A stretch of DNA of 64,000 nucleotides from an uncultured Collinsella sp. (GCA_934654625.1 CAKUGM010000001.1:1-64000); one strand, 5' to 3'; positions 36,391-44,902 are shown, counted from the first letter of the stretch. Made by a program: numbers and translations. The notes: generated by a model from the letters alone, not told the origin.

Positions 36391-36996
36391 CTATTTCAAG
36401 CTCAGGCGCTCGTTTGTCGCATCGAGAATGCGCGTGAGTTCAAGTGCATCAAGGGGCCGTATGGGCTGAGGATTCTCGCCATGCGGCCCTACGTATTTTT
36501 CCATCCATATCACGTCGAGCCAGCGGCCAAACTTGTTGGCGCACTTGGTAAACCTCGCACGCGTTTCGTATCCATGGCGACGATGGAATTCGACCGACGA
36601 ATCGTTTTCCCCCGTGATGCACGCTTCGCTGTTGGTGATACCCTGAGCCGCCATGCAGGCTTCAAGGACGTCGAGCAGGATGGAACCGGCACCATGGCCG
36701 CGCTCGTTTTTATCAAGATAGATAGAGGTTTCCGCCGACCATTGATACGCGGGACGGCTTTTGAACGCGCCGTAATAGGCGTAGCCAACGGGGCGGCTGT
36801 CGGAGCCATCTTCGCCTATTTTTTCAAGAACCAGGTAAACGTACCTTTTTTGCGCGCGTTCGATGCGGGCGGAAAATTCTTCGACGCTAGGGACCTCAAA
36901 CTCGAATGTCACTGTGGTCTCGCGGACATACGGCGCATAGATGTTTAGCAAAGCGCCAGCGTCAGCGGTGTGCGCCGGGCGAATGTGAAGAGTCAT
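36391..36996 (-). CDS. GNAT family N-acetyltransferase (phosphinothricin acetyltransferase-like)
   Basis: The 201-residue protein matches the Pat/YncA branch of GNAT enzymes: IRPAHTADAGALLNIYAPYVRETTVTFEFE (key IYAPYVRETTVTFE), TSIYLDKNERGHGAGSILLD with the acetyl-CoA loop RGHGAG, and FHRRHGYETRARF. It transfers acetyl groups from acetyl-CoA to an amine; the natural substrate is unknown. The ATG at 36996 has AGGAG upstream. An open frame extends 33 codons further with no good start. About 20 C-terminal residues exceed the family. Confidence 0.88.
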   Translation of the reverse strand: MTLHIRPAHTADAGALLNIYAPYVRETTVTFEFEVPSVEEFSARIERAQKRYVYLVLEKIGEDGSDSRPVGYAYYGAFKSRPAYQWSAETSIYLDKNERGHGAGSILLDVLEACMAAQGITNSEACITGENDSSVEFHRRHGYETRARFTKCANKFGRWLDVIWMEKYVGPHGENPQPIRPLDALELTRILDATNERLSLK

Positions 36997-37087
36997 GACA
37001 TCTCCTGGAAGAAATCTGAGAATCTGGGAACAATGTACCCCAGATGCTACCGTTGCCGTGCCAACGGGCGGCGTTGACACATGAGCG

Positions 37088-37103
37088 AAACGCAAATGCG
37101 TTT
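37088..37103. promoter_or_regulatory. Palindrome upstream of the two-component operon
   Basis: AAACGCAAATGCGTTT, a 7-2-7 palindrome, lies 50 bases before the response regulator start, between TTGACA (37074-37079) and TAAAAT (37111-37116). It may be an operator or autoregulatory site. Confidence 0.45.
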
Positions 37104-37153
37104 TGTGCGTTAAAATAACGTAGTTTAAGGACTTTGAGACAAGGAGGCCTGAT

Positions 37154-37879
37154 ATGGCTTCAGATGCAAGGAAGATTCTTCTGGTCGAGGACGAGAAGGC
37201 TATCCGCGATGCTGTCGCTGCATACCTCGAGCGCGAGGGCTATTGGGTCGTCGGCGTTGGTGACGGTCAGTCCGCCGTCGAGGAGTTTGAGAAGCATCAG
37301 TTCGACCTGATCGTGCTCGACCTCATGCTCCCCAAGCTTTCGGGCGAGCGTGTGTGCCGTGCCATTCGCGATACCTCCGATGTGCCCATTATCATGCTTA
37401 CCGCAAAGGGCGAGGTTGAGGACCGCATTATCGGTCTCGAGCTCGGCGCAGACGACTATCTGATCAAACCGTTCTCGCCGCGCGAGCTCGTCGCTCGCGT
37501 GCGCGCCCTGTTCCGTCGTACGCATATTGCCGATGAGCCGCAGGTTGAGGTCCTTGATTTTGGCGACCTGGTTATCGACATTTCCGGTCATAAGATTCTG
37601 GTCGAGAACAAAGAGGTCGACCTCACCGCTTCTGAGTTCAAGCTGCTTACCACGCTGGCGCGTCATCCCGGTCGTGTCTACAACCGTATGGAGCTTGTCG
37701 AGAAGGTTTTGGGTTACGACTTCGAGGGCTATGAGCGCACGATCGACAGCCACGTCAAGAACCTACGCGCCAAGCTGGGCGATGACCCCAAGAAGCCCAA
37801 GTGGCTCTACACCGTGCACGGCGTGGGCTATCGTTTCGAGGCTCCGCAGGCCAAGGCAGACGAGGGCGCCCAGAAGTAA
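37154..37879 (+). CDS. OmpR-family response regulator
   Basis: The 241-residue protein has a receiver domain (residues 5-125: ILLVEDE, phospho-acceptor Asp in LIVLDLMLPKLSG near residue 56, T in MLTAKG, K in LIKPFSPREL) and a C-terminal OmpR/PhoB winged helix (SEFKLLTTLARHPGRVYNR, VKNLRAKLGD, YTVHGVGYRFE). An AAGGAGG lies nine bases before the ATG. Its stop overlaps the kinase start. The stimulus and targets are unknown. Confidence 0.95.
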   Translation: MASDARKILLVEDEKAIRDAVAAYLEREGYWVVGVGDGQSAVEEFEKHQFDLIVLDLMLPKLSGERVCRAIRDTSDVPIIMLTAKGEVEDRIIGLELGADDYLIKPFSPRELVARVRALFRRTHIADEPQVEVLDFGDLVIDISGHKILVENKEVDLTASEFKLLTTLARHPGRVYNRMELVEKVLGYDFEGYERTIDSHVKNLRAKLGDDPKKPKWLYTVHGVGYRFEAPQAKADEGAQK

Positions 37880-39579
37880 TGCTTCCTGCTCATATCGTCA
37901 CCGGACAAAAACATAAGTCAGACAACGAGGCGAATTCCCGCGCAAGCTGGAATACGCCTCGTTCCGATTCGCGCTCGGGCCTGAGCTACGGCTCTCGCAT
38001 GGCGCTTTCGTTCGCGCTTACATCCTTGATGACGGTGCTCGTACTGGTGTGCGTCATCATGGTGGTGTGGGGCAGTGCCTTTTCCGAGTACACGCGCGCA
38101 AACGTTGTCGACCTCGCAAAGCTGACGAGCGAAAAGCTCGCCGACAGCTACGAGCAAGATGGCGAGTGGACCGTCGATACGCTGTATGCCATCGCGCAAT
38201 CCAGCTCCATCTCCGACGACATCGGACTGCAGGTTCTCGATGCCGAGGGGACCATCCTCTATGACGACACGTGGCCTGTGGCTTCCGTTGCCGCGGACGT
38301 AAAGAAATCGGAGTCCACACCGGAGGCGGATGCGGGGTCCTCGACAGAGGACGCTGCCGCCGTCGAGCAAGATTCCGACGCTCAGGCGGCTGGCGACGCG
38401 GCGGATGATTCTGCAGAGGGCGCTACCGACCAGGCAGAGCAAGGCTCTGCGGAGGAATCGGAGACAAAGATCAAGTTCGATCGCCATGGTTTGATCTCCA
38501 CCGCTCCCACCGATGAAGAGGGGGCCATCACCGAGCCCATCACCACTTCCGATGGCAAGGTTGTGGGTCAGGTTCGCCTTTGGGTTTTGGGTAGCGACGT
38601 GCTGCTCACCAAGACCGATACCGCCTTTAGAGAGAAGACGATCGACGCCATGGTCCTGGCGGCAGTGATCGCTGTTGCGATTTCCGTCGTGATCGGCCTG
38701 TTTGTGTCGCGCATGCTCACCAACCCCATCCGGCGCATCACCGGTACGGCAAAGCAGATTCGCGATGGCGATCTTTCCGCGCGTACCAATATGCGCGGCG
38801 ACGATGAAATCGATCAGCTGGGTGAGACGTTTGACGAAATGGCCACCTCGCTTGAAAAAGATCTCAAGCACGAGCGCCGCCTGACGTCCGATGTCGCCCA
38901 CGAGCTGCGCACCCCGCTGATGGCCATGCTCGCCACGGTCGAGGCCATGCAAGACGGCGTGTATCCCACAGACAACGAGCACCTCGAGACGGTGGCGTCC
39001 GAGACGCGTCGCCTGGCACGTCTGGTGCAGCAGATGCTTGACCTGTCGCGTATGGAAAATCACACGGCGCCCATGAACATCGAGACCGTCGATGTGGTGG
39101 AGCTCGTGCGCGGAATCGTTAATGCGCAGGAGCCGCTGTTCCATGAGCGTGATCTTCGCCTGCGCTTCGCGGATGAGACCCAGGGCAAAAAGCCGCTCAT
39201 CGAGGCCGATCCCGACATGATTACGCAGTGCGTTATCAACCTCATGAGCAACGCCATGCGCTATACGCCCGAGGGCGGTTGGGTGATCGTGACGGTGGGA
39301 TTTGATCGCAAGCACCTGACGATCTCGGTGTCGGATACCGGCATCGGCATCGCTAAAGAGGATTTGTCGCGCATCTTCGGCCGCTTCTGGCGCGCCGATG
39401 CCAGCCGTGCTCGCGAGGCGGGTGGACTGGGCGTGGGCCTCGCCGTGACCAAGCAGATCGTCGAGCGTCATCATGGATTCATTTCGGTGGAGTCGGAACT
39501 TGAAAAGGGTACGACTTTTACGATTCATTTGCCGCGTGAGCAACAGCAGCAGTTCTCTTCTACTACAATAGAGCGTTAG
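37879..39579 (+). CDS. Sensor histidine kinase
   Basis: The 566-residue partner of the preceding regulator has TM1 at about residues 41-65, an extracytoplasmic sensor region (66-257) and TM2 at about 258-278. A HAMP domain follows (NPIRRITGTAKQIRDGDLSAR). The phospho-acceptor H box is SDVAHELRTPL near residue 340, and the catalytic domain has N box NLMSNAMRYTPEGG and G1 VSDTGIGI. The sensor domain carries an acidic Ala/Asp/Glu/Ser-rich stretch of about 60 residues (roughly 135-195). ATG 37879 overlaps the TAA of the regulator gene. Confidence 0.94.
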   Translation: MLPAHIVTGQKHKSDNEANSRASWNTPRSDSRSGLSYGSRMALSFALTSLMTVLVLVCVIMVVWGSAFSEYTRANVVDLAKLTSEKLADSYEQDGEWTVDTLYAIAQSSSISDDIGLQVLDAEGTILYDDTWPVASVAADVKKSESTPEADAGSSTEDAAAVEQDSDAQAAGDAADDSAEGATDQAEQGSAEESETKIKFDRHGLISTAPTDEEGAITEPITTSDGKVVGQVRLWVLGSDVLLTKTDTAFREKTIDAMVLAAVIAVAISVVIGLFVSRMLTNPIRRITGTAKQIRDGDLSARTNMRGDDEIDQLGETFDEMATSLEKDLKHERRLTSDVAHELRTPLMAMLATVEAMQDGVYPTDNEHLETVASETRRLARLVQQMLDLSRMENHTAPMNIETVDVVELVRGIVNAQEPLFHERDLRLRFADETQGKKPLIEADPDMITQCVINLMSNAMRYTPEGGWVIVTVGFDRKHLTISVSDTGIGIAKEDLSRIFGRFWRADASRAREAGGLGVGLAVTKQIVERHHGFISVESELEKGTTFTIHLPREQQQQFSSTTIER

Positions 39580-39645
39580 CTGCGGCTCAAGGCACCGTCC
39601 GCTGCCGCTGCGTTTCAATAAAGCCTACTTGAGGAGTTGACTTTC

Positions 39646-40533
39646 GTGAGCACGATGGATCTTCGTCCTGATTCCCGCGGCAAGGTTCGCGATATCTACG
39701 ATGCCGGTGACAACCTGCTGATGGTTGCTACCGACCGCATTTCCGCCTTCGATTTCATCCTGCCAGACGAGATCCCCTTTAAGGGTGAGATCCTGAACCG
39801 CATCTCCAAGTTCTGGTTCGACAAGTTTGCCGACATCGTGCCTAACCATATGGTGAGCATCGATCCGGCAGACTTCCCGGAGGAGTTCGCTTCGTATCGC
39901 GATTATCTGTGCGGTCGCGCCATGCTCGTGCGTAAGGCCGAGCCGATTCTCGTCGAGTGCATCGTGCGCGGTTATCTGACCGGTTCCGGCAAGAAGACCT
40001 ACGATCAGGACGGTACCGTGTGCGGCATCAAGCTGCCCGCCGGCCTCACCGAGGCCTCTAAGCTTCCCGAGCCGTTGTTCACGCCGTCGACCAAGGCCGC
40101 TATCGGCGATCACGACGAGAACATCTCCTACGAGCGCTGCGTCGACCTTGTTGGTTCCGACATCGCCTCTCAGCTGCGCGATTACTCGCTGAAGATTTAC
40201 ACCGCAGCTGCCGAGTACGCAGCGAGCCGCGGCGTGATCATCGCCGATACCAAGTTCGAGTTTGGCATTATCGACGGCAAGGTCACCCTTATCGACGAAT
40301 GCATGACTCCCGATTCCAGCCGCTTCTGGCCTGCCGACTCCTATGAGGAGGGCAAGGTTCAGTCGAGCTTTGACAAGCAGTATCTGCGCAATTGGCTCCG
40401 CGCCAATTGGGATATGACCGGCGAGCCCCCGCACCTTCCCGAAGAGGTGCTGCAGGGTACGTCCCAGCGCTACCGTGAGGCTTTCCAGGCCATCACGGGT
40501 GAAGAATTTAAGCCCATGAAGGAGAACGCGTAA
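39646..40533 (+). CDS. purC: Phosphoribosylaminoimidazole-succinocarboxamide synthase
   Basis: The 295-residue SAICAR synthetase is the purine step before PurB. Typical segments are GKVRDIYDAGDNLLMVATDRISAFD (key GKVRDIYD, TDRISAFD), ECIVRGYLTGSG, LIDECMTPDSSRFWP and SFDKQYLRNWL. The longer form (about 295 against 237 residues) is the yeast-like type. The GTG at 39646 has GAGGAG nine bases upstream. It is followed directly by a membrane protein gene. Confidence 0.95.
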   Translation: MSTMDLRPDSRGKVRDIYDAGDNLLMVATDRISAFDFILPDEIPFKGEILNRISKFWFDKFADIVPNHMVSIDPADFPEEFASYRDYLCGRAMLVRKAEPILVECIVRGYLTGSGKKTYDQDGTVCGIKLPAGLTEASKLPEPLFTPSTKAAIGDHDENISYERCVDLVGSDIASQLRDYSLKIYTAAAEYAASRGVIIADTKFEFGIIDGKVTLIDECMTPDSSRFWPADSYEEGKVQSSFDKQYLRNWLRANWDMTGEPPHLPEEVLQGTSQRYREAFQAITGEEFKPMKENA

Positions 40534-41121
40534 GTGAGCACCCGTAGTCCCCAGAACGAACGTAATACCAACCCGGACGCTAAGCCCGGTTACATGCGCA
40601 AATCAGCTGCCTCGGCAAAACCTGCCCGCTCCGCTGCGGGCTCTGTGCGCGTTGTGCCCGCTAGCACGAAGGAAAAGCGCAAGCAGGCTGAGCGCGGCGA
40701 GAGCCTTGCCGGTTTGAGCAAGGAGGAGAAGCGCGCTCGTAAGCAGGCCGAGCGTCTGCAGGAGGACCGCCTTTATGCGGCTTCCAATGCGCTCATGCGC
40801 CAGGACGAGGACTACAACCGTCGTCGCAAGTTCTTCTGGGTGCTGCTTGCCCTCGGCATGGTCGCCATCGTTATCGTGTGGCTCATGCTCGGTACTACGA
40901 GGGGCCAGGAGATGCAGACGATCCAGGTTGTCGGCATCGTCATCGCCTATGCGTGCATCCTGGGTGCGTTTATCTACGACCTTGTGCGCATTCGTCCCAT
41001 TCGCAATGCATGCCGCAGCAAAGCCGAGGGCCTTACCGATAAGCGTCTGAACAACCTGATCGAGAAGGACGCAGCCGAGCGCGACGCAAAGAAGGCCAAG
41101 CGCGAGAGCAAGAAGAAATAA
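40534..41121 (+). CDS. Two-TM membrane protein with basic N-terminal region
   Basis: The 195-residue protein has a long cytoplasmic, Lys/Arg/Glu-rich N-terminal region with heptad-like helices (about residues 45-105), two hydrophobic segments (about 107-127 and 133-150) and a charged C-terminal helix rich in K, E, R and A. The GTG start follows the purC stop directly, with GAAGGAG inside purC, so they are in one operon. The layout resembles DUF3043 proteins of actinobacteria. That assignment is tentative. Confidence 0.7.
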   Translation: MSTRSPQNERNTNPDAKPGYMRKSAASAKPARSAAGSVRVVPASTKEKRKQAERGESLAGLSKEEKRARKQAERLQEDRLYAASNALMRQDEDYNRRRKFFWVLLALGMVAIVIVWLMLGTTRGQEMQTIQVVGIVIAYACILGAFIYDLVRIRPIRNACRSKAEGLTDKRLNNLIEKDAAERDAKKAKRESKKK

Positions 41122-41151
41122 CTGCACCTGATACAAGGCTGATATCATATA

Positions 41152-41181
41152 GGGCGCGTCGTGCAGTTGTGCGGCGCGCCC
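41152..41181 (+). terminator. Hairpin before the aminopeptidase gene
   Basis: GGGCGCG and CGCGCCC pair across 16 bases and are followed by TTGTCTTG. It is a probable weak terminator of the purC operon. Confidence 0.5.
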
Positions 41182-41207
41182 TTGTCTTGAGAATCCTAGG
41201 AGTGGAT

Positions 41208-42488
41208 ATGAAATCATACGGACTTACGGTAGACGATGCGCGTGCCGGAATGGCTGCGCTGCGTCCGACCATCGAGCGCTACGCACGTCTTATCGTGCGC
41301 AAGGGCGTAAATGTCCGCGAGGGGCAGGAAGTTGTTGTCAACGCGCCGGTTGAGTGCGCGGAGTTCGCGCGCCTTCTGGTGGCTCAGGCCTATGCGGCGG
41401 GCGCATCGCACGTGACCATGCTGTGGCATGACGATGCCGTGCAGCGCCTGACGTATGAGAATGTCGAGACCGCCTATTTTGAGCAGGTTCCGCAGTGGCA
41501 GCGCGAACAGCTGGATTCGCTTGCGCGCGAGGGAGCATGCTTTATCTTTGTCGAGGGTGCCGACCCCGAGGCTCTGCGTGGAATCGACCCGGCAAAGCCC
41601 ACCGCCGCTGCGCGTGCGCGCAATACGCAGTGCCGTGAATACCGTCGCGGCCTTGATTTCAATATCAATCCTTGGTGCATTGCCGGCGCACCTGTCGCCG
41701 CCTGGGCACGTCACGTGTTCCCTGACGTTGCCGACGACGTGGCGGTCTATTTGCTGTGGAAGGCGATTCTCTCCACAGCTCGTGCTGATGGAGCCGACCC
41801 CGAGAGCGATTGGGAGCTTCATGACGCAACGTTCGACAAGAACCTGCGTTTCCTCAACGAGCATCACTTCGATGCGTTGCGCTACACGGCGCAAAACGGT
41901 ACCGATCTGGTTATCGGCATGACCGATCGCCACCTGTGGGCAGGCGGCCGTGGCGAGACTCCACAGGGCCATCCGTTCTTCCCGAATATGCCTACCGAGG
42001 AAGTGTTCACCTCGCCGGACTGCGAGCGCGTGGACGGCGTGGTGTACTCCGCTATGCCGTTAGTGCATCACGGGAATAAGATCGAGAACTTCTGGATGCG
42101 CTTCGAAGCTGGCCGTGTGGTCGAGTTCGACGCTGCGGTGGGTCGCGATACGCTCGCGAGCATCATCGAGACCGACGAGGGCGCTCATCGTTTGGGCGAG
42201 GTTGCGCTTATTTCCAAGAACACCCCTATCCGTCAGAGCGACACGCTGTTCTACGACACGCTCTATGACGAGAACGCAAGCTGTCACCTGGCCTTGGGAA
42301 TCGGTTTTCCCGAGTGCTACGAGGGTGGTTACGAGATGGACCAAGACGAGCTGCGCCGTCGCGGCGTCAACACGTCTGCCACTCACGTCGATTTCATGAT
42401 CGGTACCGATGACTTGGACATCGTGGGTATCTGCGCCGACGGAACAGAGGTTCCCGTGTTCGTGAACGGCCAGTGGAGCTGGGAATAA
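41208..42488 (+). CDS. M29-family aminopeptidase
   Basis: The 426-residue protein matches thermophilic-type aminopeptidases of family M29 (PepS/AmpS): VRKGVNVREGQEVVVNAPVE at the N terminus, the metal-binding NMPTEEVFTSP near residue 265, and the C-terminal region HLALGIGFPECYEGG, THVDFMIGTDDLDIVG. These enzymes remove N-terminal residues from peptides in the cytoplasm using two metal ions. The ATG at 41208 has AGGAG six bases upstream. It is transcribed alone before tRNA-Lys. Confidence 0.92.
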   Translation: MKSYGLTVDDARAGMAALRPTIERYARLIVRKGVNVREGQEVVVNAPVECAEFARLLVAQAYAAGASHVTMLWHDDAVQRLTYENVETAYFEQVPQWQREQLDSLAREGACFIFVEGADPEALRGIDPAKPTAAARARNTQCREYRRGLDFNINPWCIAGAPVAAWARHVFPDVADDVAVYLLWKAILSTARADGADPESDWELHDATFDKNLRFLNEHHFDALRYTAQNGTDLVIGMTDRHLWAGGRGETPQGHPFFPNMPTEEVFTSPDCERVDGVVYSAMPLVHHGNKIENFWMRFEAGRVVEFDAAVGRDTLASIIETDEGAHRLGEVALISKNTPIRQSDTLFYDTLYDENASCHLALGIGFPECYEGGYEMDQDELRRRGVNTSATHVDFMIGTDDLDIVGICADGTEVPVFVNGQWSWE

Positions 42489-42527
42489 CGCGCCTATAAC
42501 GCCCAGGCGTGGTACAATGCCAAACGC

Positions 42528-42600
42528 GGACCGTTAGCTCAGCTGGCAGAGCAGGGGACTTTTAATCCCAAGGCCCAGGGTTCGAACCCCTGACGGTCCA
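42528..42600 (+). tRNA. tRNA-Lys (anticodon TTT)
   Basis: The acceptor GGACCGT pairs with ACGGTCC. The anticodon loop is CTTTTAA, giving TTT, and the T arm is CAGGGTTCGAACCCCTG. The discriminator is A and the genome continues CCC, so a full CCA is not encoded, unlike tRNA-Gly in this window. The last 17 bases are part of a 90-base duplication. Confidence 0.95.
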
Positions 42601-42673
42601 CCCTTTAGATGAGAGAGCCCGGAGCGAGAGCCCCGGGCTTTTTCGTTAACCGCACATGGGTTCGAACCCTGTT
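42584..42673 (+). repeat. Direct repeat copy 1 (tRNA-Lys 3' end plus terminator)
   Basis: It starts in the T arm, covers the tRNA 3' end, a terminator hairpin AGCCCGG...CCGGGCT (42616-42639) with T run, and a T-loop-like GGGTTCGAACCC. It is repeated at 42769 with a handful of changes near its end. Confidence 0.9.
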
Positions 42674-42768
42674 CAGGGGGCGGAGCTGCGGAAACGCGTG
42701 AGCGTTTTCCAGCGCAGCCCGCAAGGGCGCGCAGCGCCCGCAGCGAGTCGCGCGGCGTCGCCGCGCGG
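42674..42768 (+). repeat. GC-rich hairpin cluster between the two tRNA-Lys 3' copies
   Basis: Three successive hairpins are visible: CTGCGGAAACGC with GCGTTTTCCAGCGCAG, GGGCGC-GCA-GCGCCC, and CGCGCGGCG-T-CGCCGCGCG. There is no gene. The texture is like REP/BIME-type clusters. Confidence 0.6.
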
Positions 42769-42858
42769 GAACCCCTGACGGTCCACCCTTTAGATGAGAG
42801 AGCCCGGAGCGAGAGCCCCGGGCTTTTTTGTTGCCCGCACATGGGTTCGGACCTTGTT
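42769..42858 (+). repeat. Direct repeat copy 2 of the tRNA-Lys 3' end
   Basis: It begins GAACCCCTGACGGTCCACCC like copy 1, keeps the terminator hairpin (42801-42824) with TTTTTT, and ends GGGTTCGGACCTTGTT. It has lost the 5' part of the tRNA, as expected for an attachment-site-like or recombination duplicate. Confidence 0.9.
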
Positions 42859-42877
42859 GCCAGCCCTTCCCTTTTCC

Positions 42878-42944
42878 AAATGAAGCAGAAAATCCCATTT
42901 AGAATGGTCCAAAGGCGGCCTAAATGGGATTTTCTGCTTCATTT
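42878..42944. repeat. Perfect 25-base inverted repeat
   Basis: The arms 42878-42902 and 42920-42944 are exact reverse complements (outer end AAATGAAGCAG, inner end CCCATTTAG), with a 17-base spacer. There is no T run, so it does not look like an ordinary terminator. It could be the ends of a tiny mobile element, a recombinase site or a structured RNA. Confidence 0.9.
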
Positions 42945-43034
42945 GACGGAGGCCGGTTCGATACCGCCATGCCGTCGTCGTGACGGGTCCAATAAAATGC
43001 ACCTAACAGTCAAATAGAACGCGTATGGAGAATA

Positions 43035-43089
43035 GAGCCCTTGAGGGTAGGGTATCTGCCGTATCATAAACAAGATGCCCTATAGGCTC
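43035..43089 (+). promoter_or_regulatory. Leader hairpin before the phosphohexomutase gene
   Basis: GAGCC (43035-43039) pairs with GGCTC (43085-43089), and AGGGTATCT (43049-43057) pairs with AGATGCCCT (43073-43081) with one wobble. It ends about 10 bases before the ribosome binding site GGAAAGG and could influence translation. Confidence 0.45.
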
Positions 43090-43112
43090 AATAAACGGAA
43101 AGGTAGCGACTG

Positions 43113-44807
43113 ATGGTTGACGTTTACGCTTTGCTCGATACGTGGATCGAGCATGTGGAGGATCAAGAGCTGCTCGCCGAGCTCACCAAGCTTAAAGAAG
43201 ATGGTGATAAAGAGGCTATCACCGATGCGTTTTTTCAGGACCTCGAGTTTGGAACCGCGGGCCTTCGCGGAACTATCGGCGCTGGCACCAATCGTATGAA
43301 CATCTATACGGTCGGCCGTGCCACGCAAGGCTTTGCCGATTATCTCAATCAGACGTTCGACAATCCCACGGTCGCCATCGCCCGCGATAGCCGCAACAAG
43401 GGCGAGCTTTTTGTCAAAACGACGGCTTCCATCCTGGCAGCAAATGGCGTGACCTCTTATATCTATCCCAAGATCTCGCCCGTGCCCACCCTTTCATGGG
43501 CTACGCGCTACCTCAAATGCTCGGGCGGCATCTGCATGACGGCAAGTCATAATCCTGCTCCCTATAACGGCTACAAGGCATATGGCCCAGATGGTTGCCA
43601 GATTACTTCCGAGGCCGCCTCGGCTATCTCTGCGGCAATGCAGGCAACCGACCCCTTTGCCGATGTCAAGACCATGGATTTTGACGAGGCGGTGGCTCAG
43701 GGCCTCGTCAAGTGGATCGATGACTCCTGCCTTGATGCCTACTACGACGCGGTGGTCGCCAAGTCCGTCAACAATCTGACCGACGAGCAGATCGCGCAGG
43801 CACCTCTCAAGCTTGTTTACACCCCGCTTAACGGTACCGGCTTGATCCCGGTTACCGAGGTCCTCAAGCGCGTGGGAGTCACCGATATCACAGTCGTCCC
43901 CGAGCAGCGCGACCCGGATGGCGACTTCCCCACCTGTCCGTATCCTAACCCCGAGATTCGCGAGGCCATGCAAAAGGGCATCGAGCTCTGCCAGGAGGTC
44001 AAGCCCGACCTTCTGCTGGCGACCGACCCGGACGCCGATCGCGTGGGTGTGGCTTGCGCCGATGGTGATGATTACACGCTTATCTCGGGCAACGAGATGG
44101 GTGTCTTGCTGCTCGATTACATCTGCAAAATGCGCCTCGAGCGCGGCGAAGATCTTTCCCGCAAGGTTGCGGTCACTACAATCGTATCTTCCGCCATGGT
44201 CGACGCCCTTGCCCAGGAGTACGGCTTTGAGATGCGCCGTTGCCTTACCGGCTTCAAGTATATCGGTGATATCATCACGGGCCTTTCCGATGCTGGCGAA
44301 GTCGACCGCTTTATCTTTGGCTTCGAGGAGAGCTACGGCTATCTCTCGGGCGATCATGTGCGCGACAAGGATGCGGTCAATGCGTCGATGCTCATCTGCC
44401 AGATGGCTCAGTACTACAAACTTCAGGGCTTGAATCTGGTCCAGGCTATGCAGGAGCTGTACAAGAAGTACGGTTACTATCACAACCGTACGGTTGCCAT
44501 CGCCTATCCGGGCGCCGAGGGTGCCGGCAAGATGGCCTCCATCATGCTCAATTTGCGCAGCGAAGCTCCCGTGAGCATCGCGGGCATGAACGTCGAGGGG
44601 GTCGTTGATTATCAAAACGGCGTGAACGGCCTGCCCAAGGCTAATGTGCTTGAGTACGACCTGGAGCGCGGCAACAAAGCGGTCGTTCGTCCGAGCGGCA
44701 CCGAGCCCAAGATCAAGCTGTATGTCTTCGCTACCGGCAAGGACGCGACGGAGGCCGACTCGCTGCTTGACGCAATCGAGAAAGGTGGTCGCGAGCTGCT
44801 TGCATAG
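43113..44807 (+). CDS. Phosphoglucomutase/phosphomannomutase
   Basis: The 564-residue alpha-D-phosphohexomutase interconverts hexose 1- and 6-phosphates. It has the catalytic phosphoserine loop CMTASHNPAPYNGYK near residue 143, the metal loop ATDPDADRVGVA near residue 309, the sugar loop FGFEESYGYLSGDHVRDKDA (key EESYGY) and the phosphate loop RPSGTEPKIKLY near the end. The length and order are of the PgcA type of Gram-positives. The ATG has GGAAAGG upstream, and a strong terminator follows. Confidence 0.95.
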   Translation: MVDVYALLDTWIEHVEDQELLAELTKLKEDGDKEAITDAFFQDLEFGTAGLRGTIGAGTNRMNIYTVGRATQGFADYLNQTFDNPTVAIARDSRNKGELFVKTTASILAANGVTSYIYPKISPVPTLSWATRYLKCSGGICMTASHNPAPYNGYKAYGPDGCQITSEAASAISAAMQATDPFADVKTMDFDEAVAQGLVKWIDDSCLDAYYDAVVAKSVNNLTDEQIAQAPLKLVYTPLNGTGLIPVTEVLKRVGVTDITVVPEQRDPDGDFPTCPYPNPEIREAMQKGIELCQEVKPDLLLATDPDADRVGVACADGDDYTLISGNEMGVLLLDYICKMRLERGEDLSRKVAVTTIVSSAMVDALAQEYGFEMRRCLTGFKYIGDIITGLSDAGEVDRFIFGFEESYGYLSGDHVRDKDAVNASMLICQMAQYYKLQGLNLVQAMQELYKKYGYYHNRTVAIAYPGAEGAGKMASIMLNLRSEAPVSIAGMNVEGVVDYQNGVNGLPKANVLEYDLERGNKAVVRPSGTEPKIKLYVFATGKDATEADSLLDAIEKGGRELLA

Positions 44808-44831
44808 TCGCGACGCTCGATATTGAACTCA

Positions 44832-44870
44832 AAACGGGACGGGTTGGCGCCATGCCAGCCCGTCCCGTTT
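44832..44870. terminator. Bidirectional terminator
   Basis: AAACGGGACGGGTTGGC and GCCAGCCCGTCCCGTTT pair with one G-U wobble. It lies between the phosphohexomutase (+) and the tail-anchored protein gene (-). Confidence 0.85.
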
Positions 44871-44902
44871 GTGTATCTGGATGTACATCGGTACCGCTTG
44901 TC

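Noticed and set aside
42534-42898. Two minus-strand frames over tRNA-Lys and its repeat
   Set aside because: They translate the duplicated tRNA 3' end and terminator. There is no start signal and no domain.
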